Shown here piece by piece: positions 1 through 6,564 of a DNA stretch of 12,310 nt. Source of the stretch: an uncultured beta proteobacterium (GTDB lineage: Bacteria > Pseudomonadota > Gammaproteobacteria > Burkholderiales > Burkholderiaceae_C); contig CAIYNH010000924.1 in the NCBI GenBank assembly GCA_903927495.1, positions 1 through 12,310 on the forward strand. The letters are read 5' to 3'. A model generated the notes under the pieces. It saw only the letters and a list, made by a program, of their open reading frames with translations, was not told the DNA's origin and did not search any database. A program made the position numbers and the translations under genes. Numbering within the stretch: the first letter of the stretch is position 1; each line of letters begins with the position of its first letter.

Positions 1-115
1 CAAAACTGGGAAATGCCTGCGCGTGGCGGCCCCCCAAAAATGCAGCGATGGACATCATCTCTGCGCCAGTGACGACCCCTTGGCCGCCACGTCCGTGAAT
101 ACGTACCTGAAACAT
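1..115 (-). CDS. porG: 2-oxoacid (pyruvate):ferredoxin oxidoreductase gamma subunit, N-terminal fragment
   Basis: This gene runs off the left edge; only its first 38 codons are present. The translation begins [20 protein letters not shown] and continues through an [14 protein letters not shown] stretch. That is the typical amino end of the gamma domain of pyruvate/2-ketoisovalerate ferredoxin oxidoreductases: a glycine-rich HGRGGQG turn, then a helix and the QAFPSFG region. The family oxidatively decarboxylates 2-oxoacids to acyl-CoA, reducing ferredoxin or flavodoxin, in the cytoplasm. The enzymes use TPP and Fe-S clusters and are usually O2-sensitive. The ATG at 115-113 is preceded by a GAGGAA Shine-Dalgarno (127-122) about 6 nt away. 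The gene is divergent from a hemerythrin across a region with a perfect FNR box, which suggests anaerobic induction. Which 2-oxoacid is used cannot be told from this fragment; indolepyruvate or 2-oxoglutarate relatives are possible. Confidence 0.85.
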   Translation of the reverse strand, partial: MFQVRIHGRGGQGVVTGAEMMSIAAFLGGRHAQAFPSF

Positions 116-208
116 GGTTTGTTCCTCAAATCGCGGCTTTCCACCTGAACGGGTTGCTAGGTGCTTTTTCCGACTGGGCGAATGATGAACTTTCGAGGAA
201 ATTACTCT

Positions 209-222
209 TTGATATAAATCAA
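209..222. promoter_or_regulatory. Perfect FNR/Anr-type box
   Basis: TTGATATAAATCAA is an exact match to the FNR-family consensus TTGAT-N4-ATCAA and is fully symmetric. Its centre (215.5) is about 100 bp from the porG ATG and 126 bp from the preferred hemerythrin ATG, so at a class II position (-41.5) it could activate either gene. For porG, a CATCAT hexamer read on the minus strand at 187-182 fits a -10 element, implying a leader of roughly 60 nt. For hemerythrin the implied start of transcription is near 257, with only a weak -10. The match is direct; which promoter it serves is inference. An FNR-family NO sensor (Dnr/Nnr type) could recognise the same sequence. Confidence 0.8.
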
Positions 223-278
223 CATTTGAAACAAGAAACCATCTTGTGAAAAGACATCAACTTTATGACTTCATGACC

Positions 279-292
279 TTGATCAAATTCAA
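279..292. promoter_or_regulatory. Second, one-mismatch FNR-like box
   Basis: TTGATCAAATTCAA matches TTGAT-N4-ATCAA at nine of the ten fixed positions. Its centre (285.5) is exactly 70 bp from that of the perfect box. If it acted at -41.5 for the hemerythrin gene, transcription would start near 327, just upstream of the Shine-Dalgarno at 329-334. That fits the ATG at 342 but not the one at 309. No convincing -10 hexamer is seen at the matching distance, so a repressive or auxiliary role is equally possible. Confidence 0.45.
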
Positions 293-341
293 GGGTTGAA
301 TTGAACTTATGCTCTCGACTTCATTTTTGAAGGATATTGGA

Positions 342-851
342 ATGCCCGCTTTGCAATGGTCAGAAACACTCGCACTAGGCTTGCCCGTCATGGATGCCAC
401 GCATGAAGAATTTGTCAACCTGTTGGCTCAGGTTGTGAACGCCCCTGATACCGAATTGATGCCGCTGTGGCGCGCCTTGGTAACGCACACCGACGAGCAC
501 TTCACGCGCGAAGACAGTTGGATGCGCGACACCCGTTTTTCTTCGACCAACTGCCATACCACACAGCATCTGGTGGTGCTCCAGGTGATGCGCGAAGGCG
601 ACAAAAGAGGCTCCAACGGCGAACTTGCTGTGGTTCGGCAAATGGCTGACGAATTGGGTGTCTGGTTTCCGCAACACGCGCAAAGCATGGACGCGGCGCT
701 GGCCCTGCACTTGCGCGGCGTTGGGTACGACCCTGCAACCGGTATTGTCAACATGCCACAAGCGCTGCCCAAGGAAATCGTCCACGGCTGTGGTGGATCG
801 ACCTGCGCTACAGAGGAAACATCTGAACAAGAAACCGCAGCCGCGCTCTAG
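342..851 (+). CDS. Bacteriohemerythrin (O2-binding di-iron protein)
   Basis: A 169-residue cytoplasmic four-helix hemerythrin. Every ligand of the oxo-bridged di-iron site is present in the usual order: H21 in DATHEEF, H53 and E57 in HFTRE, H72 and H76 in HTTQH, H112 and D117 in HAQSMD. The family binds O2 reversibly; proposed roles are O2 sensing, storage, delivery or protection of O2-labile enzymes, and some members react with NO. After helix four there is an unusual tail with H148, C150 and C155 (HGCGGSTC), a possible extra metal or redox site. The ATG at 342 is preferred because GAAGGA (329-334) lies 7 nt upstream; the ATG at 309 adds 11 residues but has no ribosome site. The gene is divergent from porG, with FNR boxes upstream. 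No signal peptide or fused signalling domain is present. Confidence 0.92.
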   Translation: MPALQWSETLALGLPVMDATHEEFVNLLAQVVNAPDTELMPLWRALVTHTDEHFTREDSWMRDTRFSSTNCHTTQHLVVLQVMREGDKRGSNGELAVVRQMADELGVWFPQHAQSMDAALALHLRGVGYDPATGIVNMPQALPKEIVHGCGGSTCATEETSEQETAAAL

Positions 852-880
852 CGCAACTTATGAGAATCTTTTTGCTATAT

Positions 881-910
881 TATTGATAGCTTCATATGCT
901 TATCTGACGG
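881..910 (+). repeat. Short dispersed repeat, copy A
   Basis: The core TATTGATAGCTTC continues into TATCTGACGG. It aligns with copy B (1089-1130) in the same orientation about 200 bp away, sharing ATTGATAGC and TCTGAC with small changes between, and with copy C (minus strand, 10859-10893). GCTAT (874-878) and ATAGC (886-890) form a 5-bp stem around a 7-nt loop at its left end. I recall repeats of this kind as abundant in intergenic regions of Comamonadaceae, but this was not checked. Confidence 0.55.
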
Positions 911-996
911 TCGCTTCAGCCACATTTATTGCAAGACCATCACCTAGCGTGAAACCCGTTTCCAGGCGGCTCCAACCGGCTCAGGAGGGTGCGGAG

Positions 997-1095
997 ATGC
1001 ACAACAATCTCTTTTATCTTTATGACTGCCTAATCGGCGCATTCAATTTTTCTGCCAATCTGAATTCAGGATTCTTCAGCAAAAATTTAAATTGA
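997..1095 (+). CDS. Possible small ORF, 32 residues, unknown
   Basis: An ATG at 997 is preceded by a near-consensus AGGAGG (983-988) with 8-nt spacing. It opens a 32-codon frame (start MHNNLFYLYDCLIG) ending at a TGA inside repeat copy B. The peptide is rich in Phe, Asn and Leu and has a weakly hydrophobic first half. I recognise no family. The ribosome site is the only positive evidence. The low GC and the stop inside a dispersed repeat argue that this could be chance. It lies downstream of the hemerythrin gene on the same strand and converges on the cyclic-di-GMP gene. Confidence 0.2.
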   Translation: MHNNLFYLYDCLIGAFNFSANLNSGFFSKNLN

Positions 1096-1130
1096 TAGCA
1101 GCCAATACTCGTCTGACAGGCTCTAGAGGC
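1089..1130 (+). repeat. Short dispersed repeat, copy B
   Basis: AAATTGATAGCAGCCAATAC leads into TCTGACAGG and ends with CTCTAGAGGC. It is the direct-repeat partner of copy A (881-910). The CTAGAGGC ending matches my memory of the right end of a Comamonadaceae intergenic repeat (unverified). It lies between the hemerythrin gene and the convergent cyclic-di-GMP gene, ending 20 bp from the stop of the latter. Confidence 0.55.
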
Positions 1131-1149
1131 AAATTATCAGGGGAGTACC

Positions 1150-4100
1150 TCAGGCCTGGCCGCCAGCCCAGGGCAACTCAGCCCAGATCGGATCAGGTTG
1201 CCAGGATGCAACCCAGGCCGGCAGTTGATCGGCTGGCATCGGCCTCGCAATACCGTAGCCCTGCGCTTGCTCACAGCCCAACTGCAGCAGCAGGGTACCG
1301 TGCGCCACCGTCTCCACGCCCTCGGCGATAACTTGACGCTTAAAGGCCGCAGCCAGTCCGATCACACCCTGCAAAATGGCCAGATCATCGGGGTCATCGA
1401 GCATGTCGCGTACGAAGCTCTGATCGATCTTGAGCAGGGTGACACGCAATCGCTTGAGATAGGTCAGTGACGAGTAGCCGGTGCCAAAGTCGTCCAGTGC
1501 AAACATCACGCCGATTTGTGCACAGGCTTCAATCACCTGTGACACTTGAGCCATGTCTGCCAGCGCGCTGGTCTCAAGCACTTCGAGCTCCAGACATCCT
1601 GGTCGCACTAATGGGTGTGCAGCCAGAATGGCCATCAGACGCTCCACAAAATTGGTTTGCTGCAACTGGTGTGCACCAATGTTGACACTGACCGGCAGGT
1701 CCAACCCTAGCGCATGCCACAAGGCCATTTGTGTCAAAGCGGTGTCTATCACCCACTCACCCACGGCAACCGCCAGCGGGTGGTTTTCAATAACCGGCAA
1801 AAATGCGGCCGGAGCGAGCAAGCCTTTTTCCGGATGCTGCCAACGAATCAGCGCCTCGGCTCCAATGACTTTGCCGCTATGCATATTGACCTTGGGTTGG
1901 TAGTACAGGACAAACTCTCCCTGCAACAACGCCAGGCGGATGCGCTCCAGACTCTCATGGTGGATGCGAATGCTGCTGTCTTTTACGGCATCAAACAAGT
2001 GGTAACGGTTCTTGCCCGCCACCTTGGCCTGGTACATGGCCTGGTCGGCCTGGCGCAACAACTGGTCGCCGTTGATCTCTTGTACCTGAGGGTAGAACGT
2101 GACACCCAGACTGGCCGAGACCTGCAGACTAAGGTCTCCCATTAGTACCGGCTGGGCTGCGGCAACCAGCAACCGCGTCAACAGAGGCAGGCAAGCCGAG
2201 GTGTTCTCCAGGTCAATCAGCACCGCCACAAACTCGTCGCCACCCATGCGCGCCAGCGTGTCACACTCCCGCAACACCTCTTTCATACGCAGCGCCAGGG
2301 CGATCAAAACCTTGTCGCCGGCCTCATGTCCGTGTTGGTCGTTGATCACTTTGAAGCCATCCAGGTCCAAATAAACCACTGCCAACTGCTGACCACGCCG
2401 CTGTGCCTGGACCATTCCCTGCTGCAACCGGTCAGCCATAAGCACGCGGTTGGGCAGATGGGTCAATGCATCAAAGTGAGCAATGTGCTCCAACTGGCTT
2501 TCATGCTCTTTACGCTCGGTAATATCAGAGAACAGGGAAACGTAATGCTGAACCTTACCTTGTGCATCGCGCACCGCACTAATGGCTTGCATCTCGGCGA
2601 ACAGTTCGCCGTCTTTGCGCCGGTTCCAGACTTCGCCATACCAGTAACCCTGCTCAATCAGACAGCGCCACATAGCGGCAAAGTATTCCGCTCCATGTCG
2701 GCCAGAATTCAGAATGCGTGGATTCTTCCCCACCACCTCGTCGCGGGTGTAGCCGGTGATGCGGGTAAAGGACCCATTCACATCAATGATGGTGGCATCG
2801 GGCTTGGTGATCATGATGCCTTCCAACGCGTGGATAAAGACACCTGCGGCAAGTTCGAGTTTGGCCTCGGCTTGTTTGCGTGCGGTAATGTCGCGCAACG
2901 TCGCCAGCACGGCTGGTGAACCAGCCAGAGTAATCGGTTGACCCTGTGCTTCGGCATCAAAGACAGTTCCGTCAAGTTTGATGTATTTTTCTTCCAATCT
3001 CGGCGCGGCAATGCCTTGGTCTGTACCCCGCATGGCTCGTTCGAGCACAATTTTGTGAAAATCTGGATGAATCAGTTCCAGAATGGGTTTACCCAAGAGT
3101 TCCCTCTCAGATTTTGCGCCAAACATGGCCACTGCCGCCGGGTTGACAAACAGCATTTTCCCAGCGCGATGCATAACGATTGCGTCCGGGGCTAATTCAA
3201 ACACGGTGCGAAAGCGAGCTTCGCTCTCACGCATGTCCGCTTCCGATTGTTTGCGTGCAGTGATGTCGGTATTGGTGCCGATCATGCGTAAGGGCTGACC
3301 ATCGGCATTGCGACTAACGACCAGGCCACGGCCCAGAGTCCACTGCCAACTACCGTCTTTTCGCAGCATGCGAAACTCAACTGTAACTGACCCGCCTTTT
3401 CCGTCGAGATAGGGCTGCATGGTTGCCATCACCATGGGCACATCGTCGGGGTGAATGCGCTTGAGCCATTCGTCAGCCGTTTTGCCAATTTCGTCCTCGG
3501 AAAACCCGAGCATCTCCTTGTAACGAGGTGAGTAGAACGCTTCACCCGTCTGAATATTCCAGTCCCAAAGGCCATCGCCAGTACCCTCGATAGCAAATTT
3601 CCAGCGCTCCTCACTGTCGACAAGTGCAGCCTCTCGCTGCCCCAGGGTTTCCAGCAGCAGGTTGAAGCCACCAATTAGCTCACCAATTTCGTCTTTGCGC
3701 GCGACCGGCAAGGCCTGCGCCGGATGATCACTACCGGCCAGATTGGATATGGCACGACTGGCTGAGAGTATGGGAGACAGCTGAGATTGAAGCATACGGG
3801 TGATCAGCCACCATGTCAGCGCACCGGCCAGTATGGTAAATACCAAGGCACCGAGCAACAGGCGATGCAACATGCTGTCAATCGATGCAAAGGCATCCTG
3901 GGCTGGCAGCGTGGCAACGACGAACCAACCCGCAGCAGGTATGCCCTTGGCAGCTGTCAGTTCCCGCACTCCGCGAGAACTGACCGTGATACCAAAGCCT
4001 TCATAGCCCTGCATATAACGGTCGTGCATGGCATTAATGCCAGCTGCCGGAACGTTCTGCATGATTCGGCTCTTGTCGGTAGCGGTGACAACCAGTTGGT

Positions 4101-4737
4101 GCTGCGGAGCAATCAGCAAATAGCCGCCAGTTTTGCCATATTGACTTTGGGCTATCTTGTCAAGAAAGTTCGGCATGCCCAGGTTGGTGACCCCAGTCAA
4201 ACAGCCAATCACCTTGCCCTGAGCGTCACGCAGGGGAACCGTCATGGCGAAAACGGGAGCCTTTAATTGTTTGCCAATGACCGGCCGACTGATGGACGAC
4301 TTGCCTTCATTCAGTGCAGTGGCTATGAAATCCATCTCCAGATAATTGACACCAATGCGCATTGCCGAGCGTGGCACATCGGCGATCACGGTGCCATCCG
4401 ATCGGGCAGCCCAAATGCCGCCGTTGAACAGCAGTTGCAATAGTTGCCTCTGTTCGAGCAGCGTTTGTAGCGTCGCCGCATTGCCCAATACTGTGGGAGT
4501 CACTTCCCGGGCAATGGTTTCAAGTGCATGCATGCGATCACTCAGTCCGTCATTGACTTCACTGGCGATGACAGACACGGTGTAGAACTGCTGTTCGCCC
4601 AAGAGGCCTTGCATATCCTGGCGCAGCATGCGACTGGCATAGAGCGAAAGGGCCAGAATTCCGACCGCGAAAATCGCCAGCGTAAATAGAGTCACCCGGG
4701 TTTTAAGTGAGTGCAAGTGAAAAAGTCGGAAGTTCAT
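1150..4737 (-). CDS. Membrane dCache-HAMP-PAS3-GGDEF-EAL cyclic-di-GMP synthase/phosphodiesterase
   Basis: A 1195-residue inner-membrane sensor that makes and/or degrades cyclic-di-GMP. Domain order: transmembrane 16-34, periplasmic double-Cache-like sensor about 40-285, transmembrane 292-314, HAMP about 315-368, three PAS/PAC units (about 375-495, 504-624, 626-746), GGDEF 747-916, EAL 926-1172. The cyclase motif GGDEF (832-836) is intact, with an RxxD inhibitory site (RECD, 823-826) five residues before it. The phosphodiesterase keeps EAL (961-963), DDFGTG (1082-1087), K1103, E1139 and Q1159, so both activities look possible. The ATG at 4737 is chosen: the membrane anchor follows directly and GGGGGA sits 7 nt upstream. 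A GTG at 4794 would add 19 residues without a ribosome site. The Cache ligand is unknown, and no heme- or flavin-binding PAS signature was identified. Its partner pathway cannot be read from the neighbours. Confidence 0.93.
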   Translation of the reverse strand: MNFRLFHLHSLKTRVTLFTLAIFAVGILALSLYASRMLRQDMQGLLGEQQFYTVSVIASEVNDGLSDRMHALETIAREVTPTVLGNAATLQTLLEQRQLLQLLFNGGIWAARSDGTVIADVPRSAMRIGVNYLEMDFIATALNEGKSSISRPVIGKQLKAPVFAMTVPLRDAQGKVIGCLTGVTNLGMPNFLDKIAQSQYGKTGGYLLIAPQHQLVVTATDKSRIMQNVPAAGINAMHDRYMQGYEGFGITVSSRGVRELTAAKGIPAAGWFVVATLPAQDAFASIDSMLHRLLLGALVFTILAGALTWWLITRMLQSQLSPILSASRAISNLAGSDHPAQALPVARKDEIGELIGGFNLLLETLGQREAALVDSEERWKFAIEGTGDGLWDWNIQTGEAFYSPRYKEMLGFSEDEIGKTADEWLKRIHPDDVPMVMATMQPYLDGKGGSVTVEFRMLRKDGSWQWTLGRGLVVSRNADGQPLRMIGTNTDITARKQSEADMRESEARFRTVFELAPDAIVMHRAGKMLFVNPAAVAMFGAKSERELLGKPILELIHPDFHKIVLERAMRGTDQGIAAPRLEEKYIKLDGTVFDAEAQGQPITLAGSPAVLATLRDITARKQAEAKLELAAGVFIHALEGIMITKPDATIIDVNGSFTRITGYTRDEVVGKNPRILNSGRHGAEYFAAMWRCLIEQGYWYGEVWNRRKDGELFAEMQAISAVRDAQGKVQHYVSLFSDITERKEHESQLEHIAHFDALTHLPNRVLMADRLQQGMVQAQRRGQQLAVVYLDLDGFKVINDQHGHEAGDKVLIALALRMKEVLRECDTLARMGGDEFVAVLIDLENTSACLPLLTRLLVAAAQPVLMGDLSLQVSASLGVTFYPQVQEINGDQLLRQADQAMYQAKVAGKNRYHLFDAVKDSSIRIHHESLERIRLALLQGEFVLYYQPKVNMHSGKVIGAEALIRWQHPEKGLLAPAAFLPVIENHPLAVAVGEWVIDTALTQMALWHALGLDLPVSVNIGAHQLQQTNFVERLMAILAAHPLVRPGCLELEVLETSALADMAQVSQVIEACAQIGVMFALDDFGTGYSSLTYLKRLRVTLLKIDQSFVRDMLDDPDDLAILQGVIGLAAAFKRQVIAEGVETVAHGTLLLQLGCEQAQGYGIARPMPADQLPAWVASWQPDPIWAELPWAGGQA

Positions 4738-5033
4738 GCGCACGTCCCCCACCAAGCGGCGTTGACTCGTTGCTGCCTGCCTGGCCAGGTGCACTCATGC
4801 ATGTGGATGGAGACAGCGACTGGACAACAGGCTCACTTTTGGCACCGCGACCCTGGCAAAGCTAATGGCTTGTTTTCGGTTTGTATTCTTAAGCATTGCG
4901 ATCTCCACGACGACACTTGTTTAGGTGAGCTCGCTAGCAGCGACACCCGTATGTTACTCGCGACTCGCAAGTTGCGGGTTCGGGTGCCGGTTATTCCAAA
5001 TTGCAATCAACCCAAGTAGCCGGTCCTAAGCGA
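4738..5033. other. Intergenic leader between hydrolase and cyclic-di-GMP genes
   Basis: This 296-bp stretch separates two minus-strand genes and should hold the promoter of the cyclic-di-GMP gene. I see no convincing -35/-10 pair and no T-run terminator for the upstream hydrolase. The only notable structure is an imperfect hairpin at 4961-4982 (CGACTCGC, loop AAGTT, GCGGGTTCG), about 50 nt past the hydrolase stop. Frames that stay open here on the plus strand show no ribosome site or recognisable product. Confidence 0.4.
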
Positions 5034-6224
5034 TCAATCAAGTAACGCCGCATACACCATGTTCCGAAACAACATGCGGTAGTACTCACGCTGGTTTGGT
5101 GCTTGCAACATCAAAATGGCAAACATGTCCAGGGCCGGATCGACAAAGAACGTGGTCCCTGCCAAACCGCCCCAAAAATAGGTGCCCACCGACCCTGGCA
5201 CCGAGGTCACTCCCAAATGCTTTCGCACCGCAAAACCCAGGCCAAAACCATGCCCTGCGGGCAACAACGAACGTGATCCGGCGCTGAACACCCCAATGTC
5301 GCCCAAATGATCAGTGGTCATGAAGTCAATCGTGCGCGGGCCCAGCAAGCGAACACCGTCAAGTTCCCCCCGATTCAGCATGAACTGTAAAAAGCGGGCG
5401 TAATCCATCGCAGTCGATGTCAACCCGCCGCCGCCAGAGGCCAGGGCCGCGTCACTGCGGACATCAATCACGCGCATCTGCACACCACCATCGGGGTCAC
5501 GGGCAAAGGGCTCGGCAATGAGTTCGTGGTGATGCGCCTGCACGTGAAACGCAGTGTCAGGCATACCCAGTGGTTCAAATATGCGCTCCTTCAGGAATGC
5601 CTGCAACGACTGGCCTGACACCGTCTCGATGATTCGTCCCAACACATCTGTGGCGCGGCTGTATTCAAACGCAGTGCCAGGCTCACAGATCAGCGGCAAT
5701 GCTGCCAACTGCTGGGTGAAGTCAGCCAGGCTACGTTCGCGCGAGCCAATTCGCAGTTGGGTGTATTGGCGCTGCACCGGAGTGTTACCCAAAAACTCAT
5801 AGGTCATTCCTGCCGTGTGGCGCAGCAGGTCATGCAGGGTGGCAGGCTGGCGAGATGGCTGCAATTGAAGGCTGCCATCCAGCATAACTGCAACTTGTTG
5901 AGAGACAAATTCTGACAAGTGATTGGCCACCGTGTCGCTCAACAACAGCTTTCCGTCCTCCATCAACATCATGACCGCAACCGAAACAATCGGCTTGGTC
6001 ATGGAATAAATCCGAAAGCGCGCGTCCCGCTTCATAGCCGTGCCTTGGGCCGGGTTGAGGTGGCCCAAACTGTCAAACAGGGCAACTTGCCCGTGCCGCG
6101 CGACCAGCGCCACCGCGCCGGGCAGGCGTTTTTTATCGACCTCAGCTTGCAATACATCCATCAGGCGCTGCATGCGGTTTGGGCACAGGCCGACCTTTTC
6201 AGGGGCGACAGATTTCAAAGTCAT
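5034..6224 (-). CDS. Beta-lactamase-fold serine hydrolase (family VIII esterase type)
   Basis: A 396-residue enzyme of the class C beta-lactamase/penicillin-binding-protein-like superfamily. The nucleophile motif SxxK is S74-M-T-K77 within YSMTKP. The second motif starts at Y188 (EYSRATD), where the tyrosine acts as general base in this fold. A WGG motif (W351) in FWGGLAGTTFFVDP matches the third motif region of EstB-like family VIII carboxylesterases rather than the KTG of true beta-lactamases. There is no signal peptide, so it is probably cytoplasmic; that and the WGG favour ester or lactone hydrolysis over peptidoglycan or antibiotic work. The substrate is unknown. The ATG at 6224 has AAGGAA (6235-6230) 5 nt upstream; the GTG at 6227 is too close to that site. 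It is divergent from aapJ and upstream of the cyclic-di-GMP gene on the same strand, with a gap too wide to imply one operon. Confidence 0.88.
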   Translation of the reverse strand: MTLKSVAPEKVGLCPNRMQRLMDVLQAEVDKKRLPGAVALVARHGQVALFDSLGHLNPAQGTAMKRDARFRIYSMTKPIVSVAVMMLMEDGKLLLSDTVANHLSEFVSQQVAVMLDGSLQLQPSRQPATLHDLLRHTAGMTYEFLGNTPVQRQYTQLRIGSRERSLADFTQQLAALPLICEPGTAFEYSRATDVLGRIIETVSGQSLQAFLKERIFEPLGMPDTAFHVQAHHHELIAEPFARDPDGGVQMRVIDVRSDAALASGGGGLTSTAMDYARFLQFMLNRGELDGVRLLGPRTIDFMTTDHLGDIGVFSAGSRSLLPAGHGFGLGFAVRKHLGVTSVPGSVGTYFWGGLAGTTFFVDPALDMFAILMLQAPNQREYYRMLFRNMVYAALLD

Positions 6225-6564
6225 CACATTTCCTTATGTTGAACACGTGACTCATTCTCGTGGTTCATATGATCCCGTCAGCAGCACCATCGTCAGTTCG
6301 GCTAGTTCAGCTTGGCACATCAAGGACATCAAAATTGGCGAAGTTGCGATTTTGACAGTGCCACCGGTGAATGGCATGCTTACTGCATATGAATTGGTTG
6401 CAAAACTTGTTAATTGCCCCTGCGAATGCAGATTTGAATAAATCCCACGTGTAAACCCGGATGCAACGAGCAGTTGGGCACTGTTAAAGTGCAAGTCTTG
6501 TTGAAGAGTGCTTTTGGTTCGTCAACATACCAATATTTTTCTTTATCAATTGGAGTCAAACCCC
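6225..6564. other. Divergent promoter region, hydrolase / aapJ
   Basis: 340 bp lie between the two divergent starts. It should carry both promoters, but I find no strong sigma-70 pair. The best aapJ candidate is TTGAAG (6501-6506) with AACATA 17 bp on, which is weak. A 5-bp dyad GCACT-N5-AGTGC (6478-6492) is the clearest possible operator. CACGTG occurs twice (6244-6249 and 6446-6451). An open minus-strand frame at 6252-6494 has no ribosome site or recognisable product. Confidence 0.4.
6478..6492. promoter_or_regulatory. Dyad, possible operator upstream of aapJ
   Basis: GCACT-GTTAA-AGTGC is a perfect 5-bp inverted repeat with a 5-nt spacer, about 73 bp before the aapJ ATG and just upstream of the weak TTGAAG promoter candidate. 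Position and symmetry suit a dimeric regulator, but I cannot name one. It does not keep the GG-N10-GC spacing of a sigma-54 promoter. Confidence 0.25.

Noticed and set aside
12..115. Considered treating the left edge as non-coding
   Set aside because: The minus-strand translation from 115 gives a clear PorG gamma-subunit start with a good ribosome site, so it is annotated as a partial gene.
2326..2919. Long plus-strand frame (197 codons) antisense to the cyclic-di-GMP gene, and shorter ones at 3787-4266 and 1714-2145
   Set aside because: They lie opposite well-conserved PAS, Cache, GGDEF and EAL coding sequence, show no recognisable domain and no ribosome site, and follow from the codon bias of the real gene.
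4971..4998. tRNA-like T-arm (GGGTTCGGGT followed by TTCCA)
   Set aside because: No matching acceptor, D or anticodon stems upstream; the loop does not form a proper 5-bp T stem.
4711..5019. Plus-strand 102-codon frame across the leader of the cyclic-di-GMP gene
   Set aside because: It overlaps the start of the real gene on the other strand, has no ribosome site and gives a low-complexity, unrecognised product.
6244..6451. Two CACGTG palindromes in the hydrolase-aapJ gap
   Set aside because: Six-base palindromes are expected by chance, the flanks differ and no bacterial regulator is implied.
6474..6492. Sigma-54-like TTGGGCAC...GTGC upstream of aapJ
   Set aside because: The GG and GC elements do not keep the required 10-bp spacing, so it is not a credible sigma-54 promoter.
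6252..6494. Minus-strand 80-codon frame in the hydrolase-aapJ gap
   Set aside because: No Shine-Dalgarno, no recognisable family, and it covers the region expected to hold two divergent promoters.
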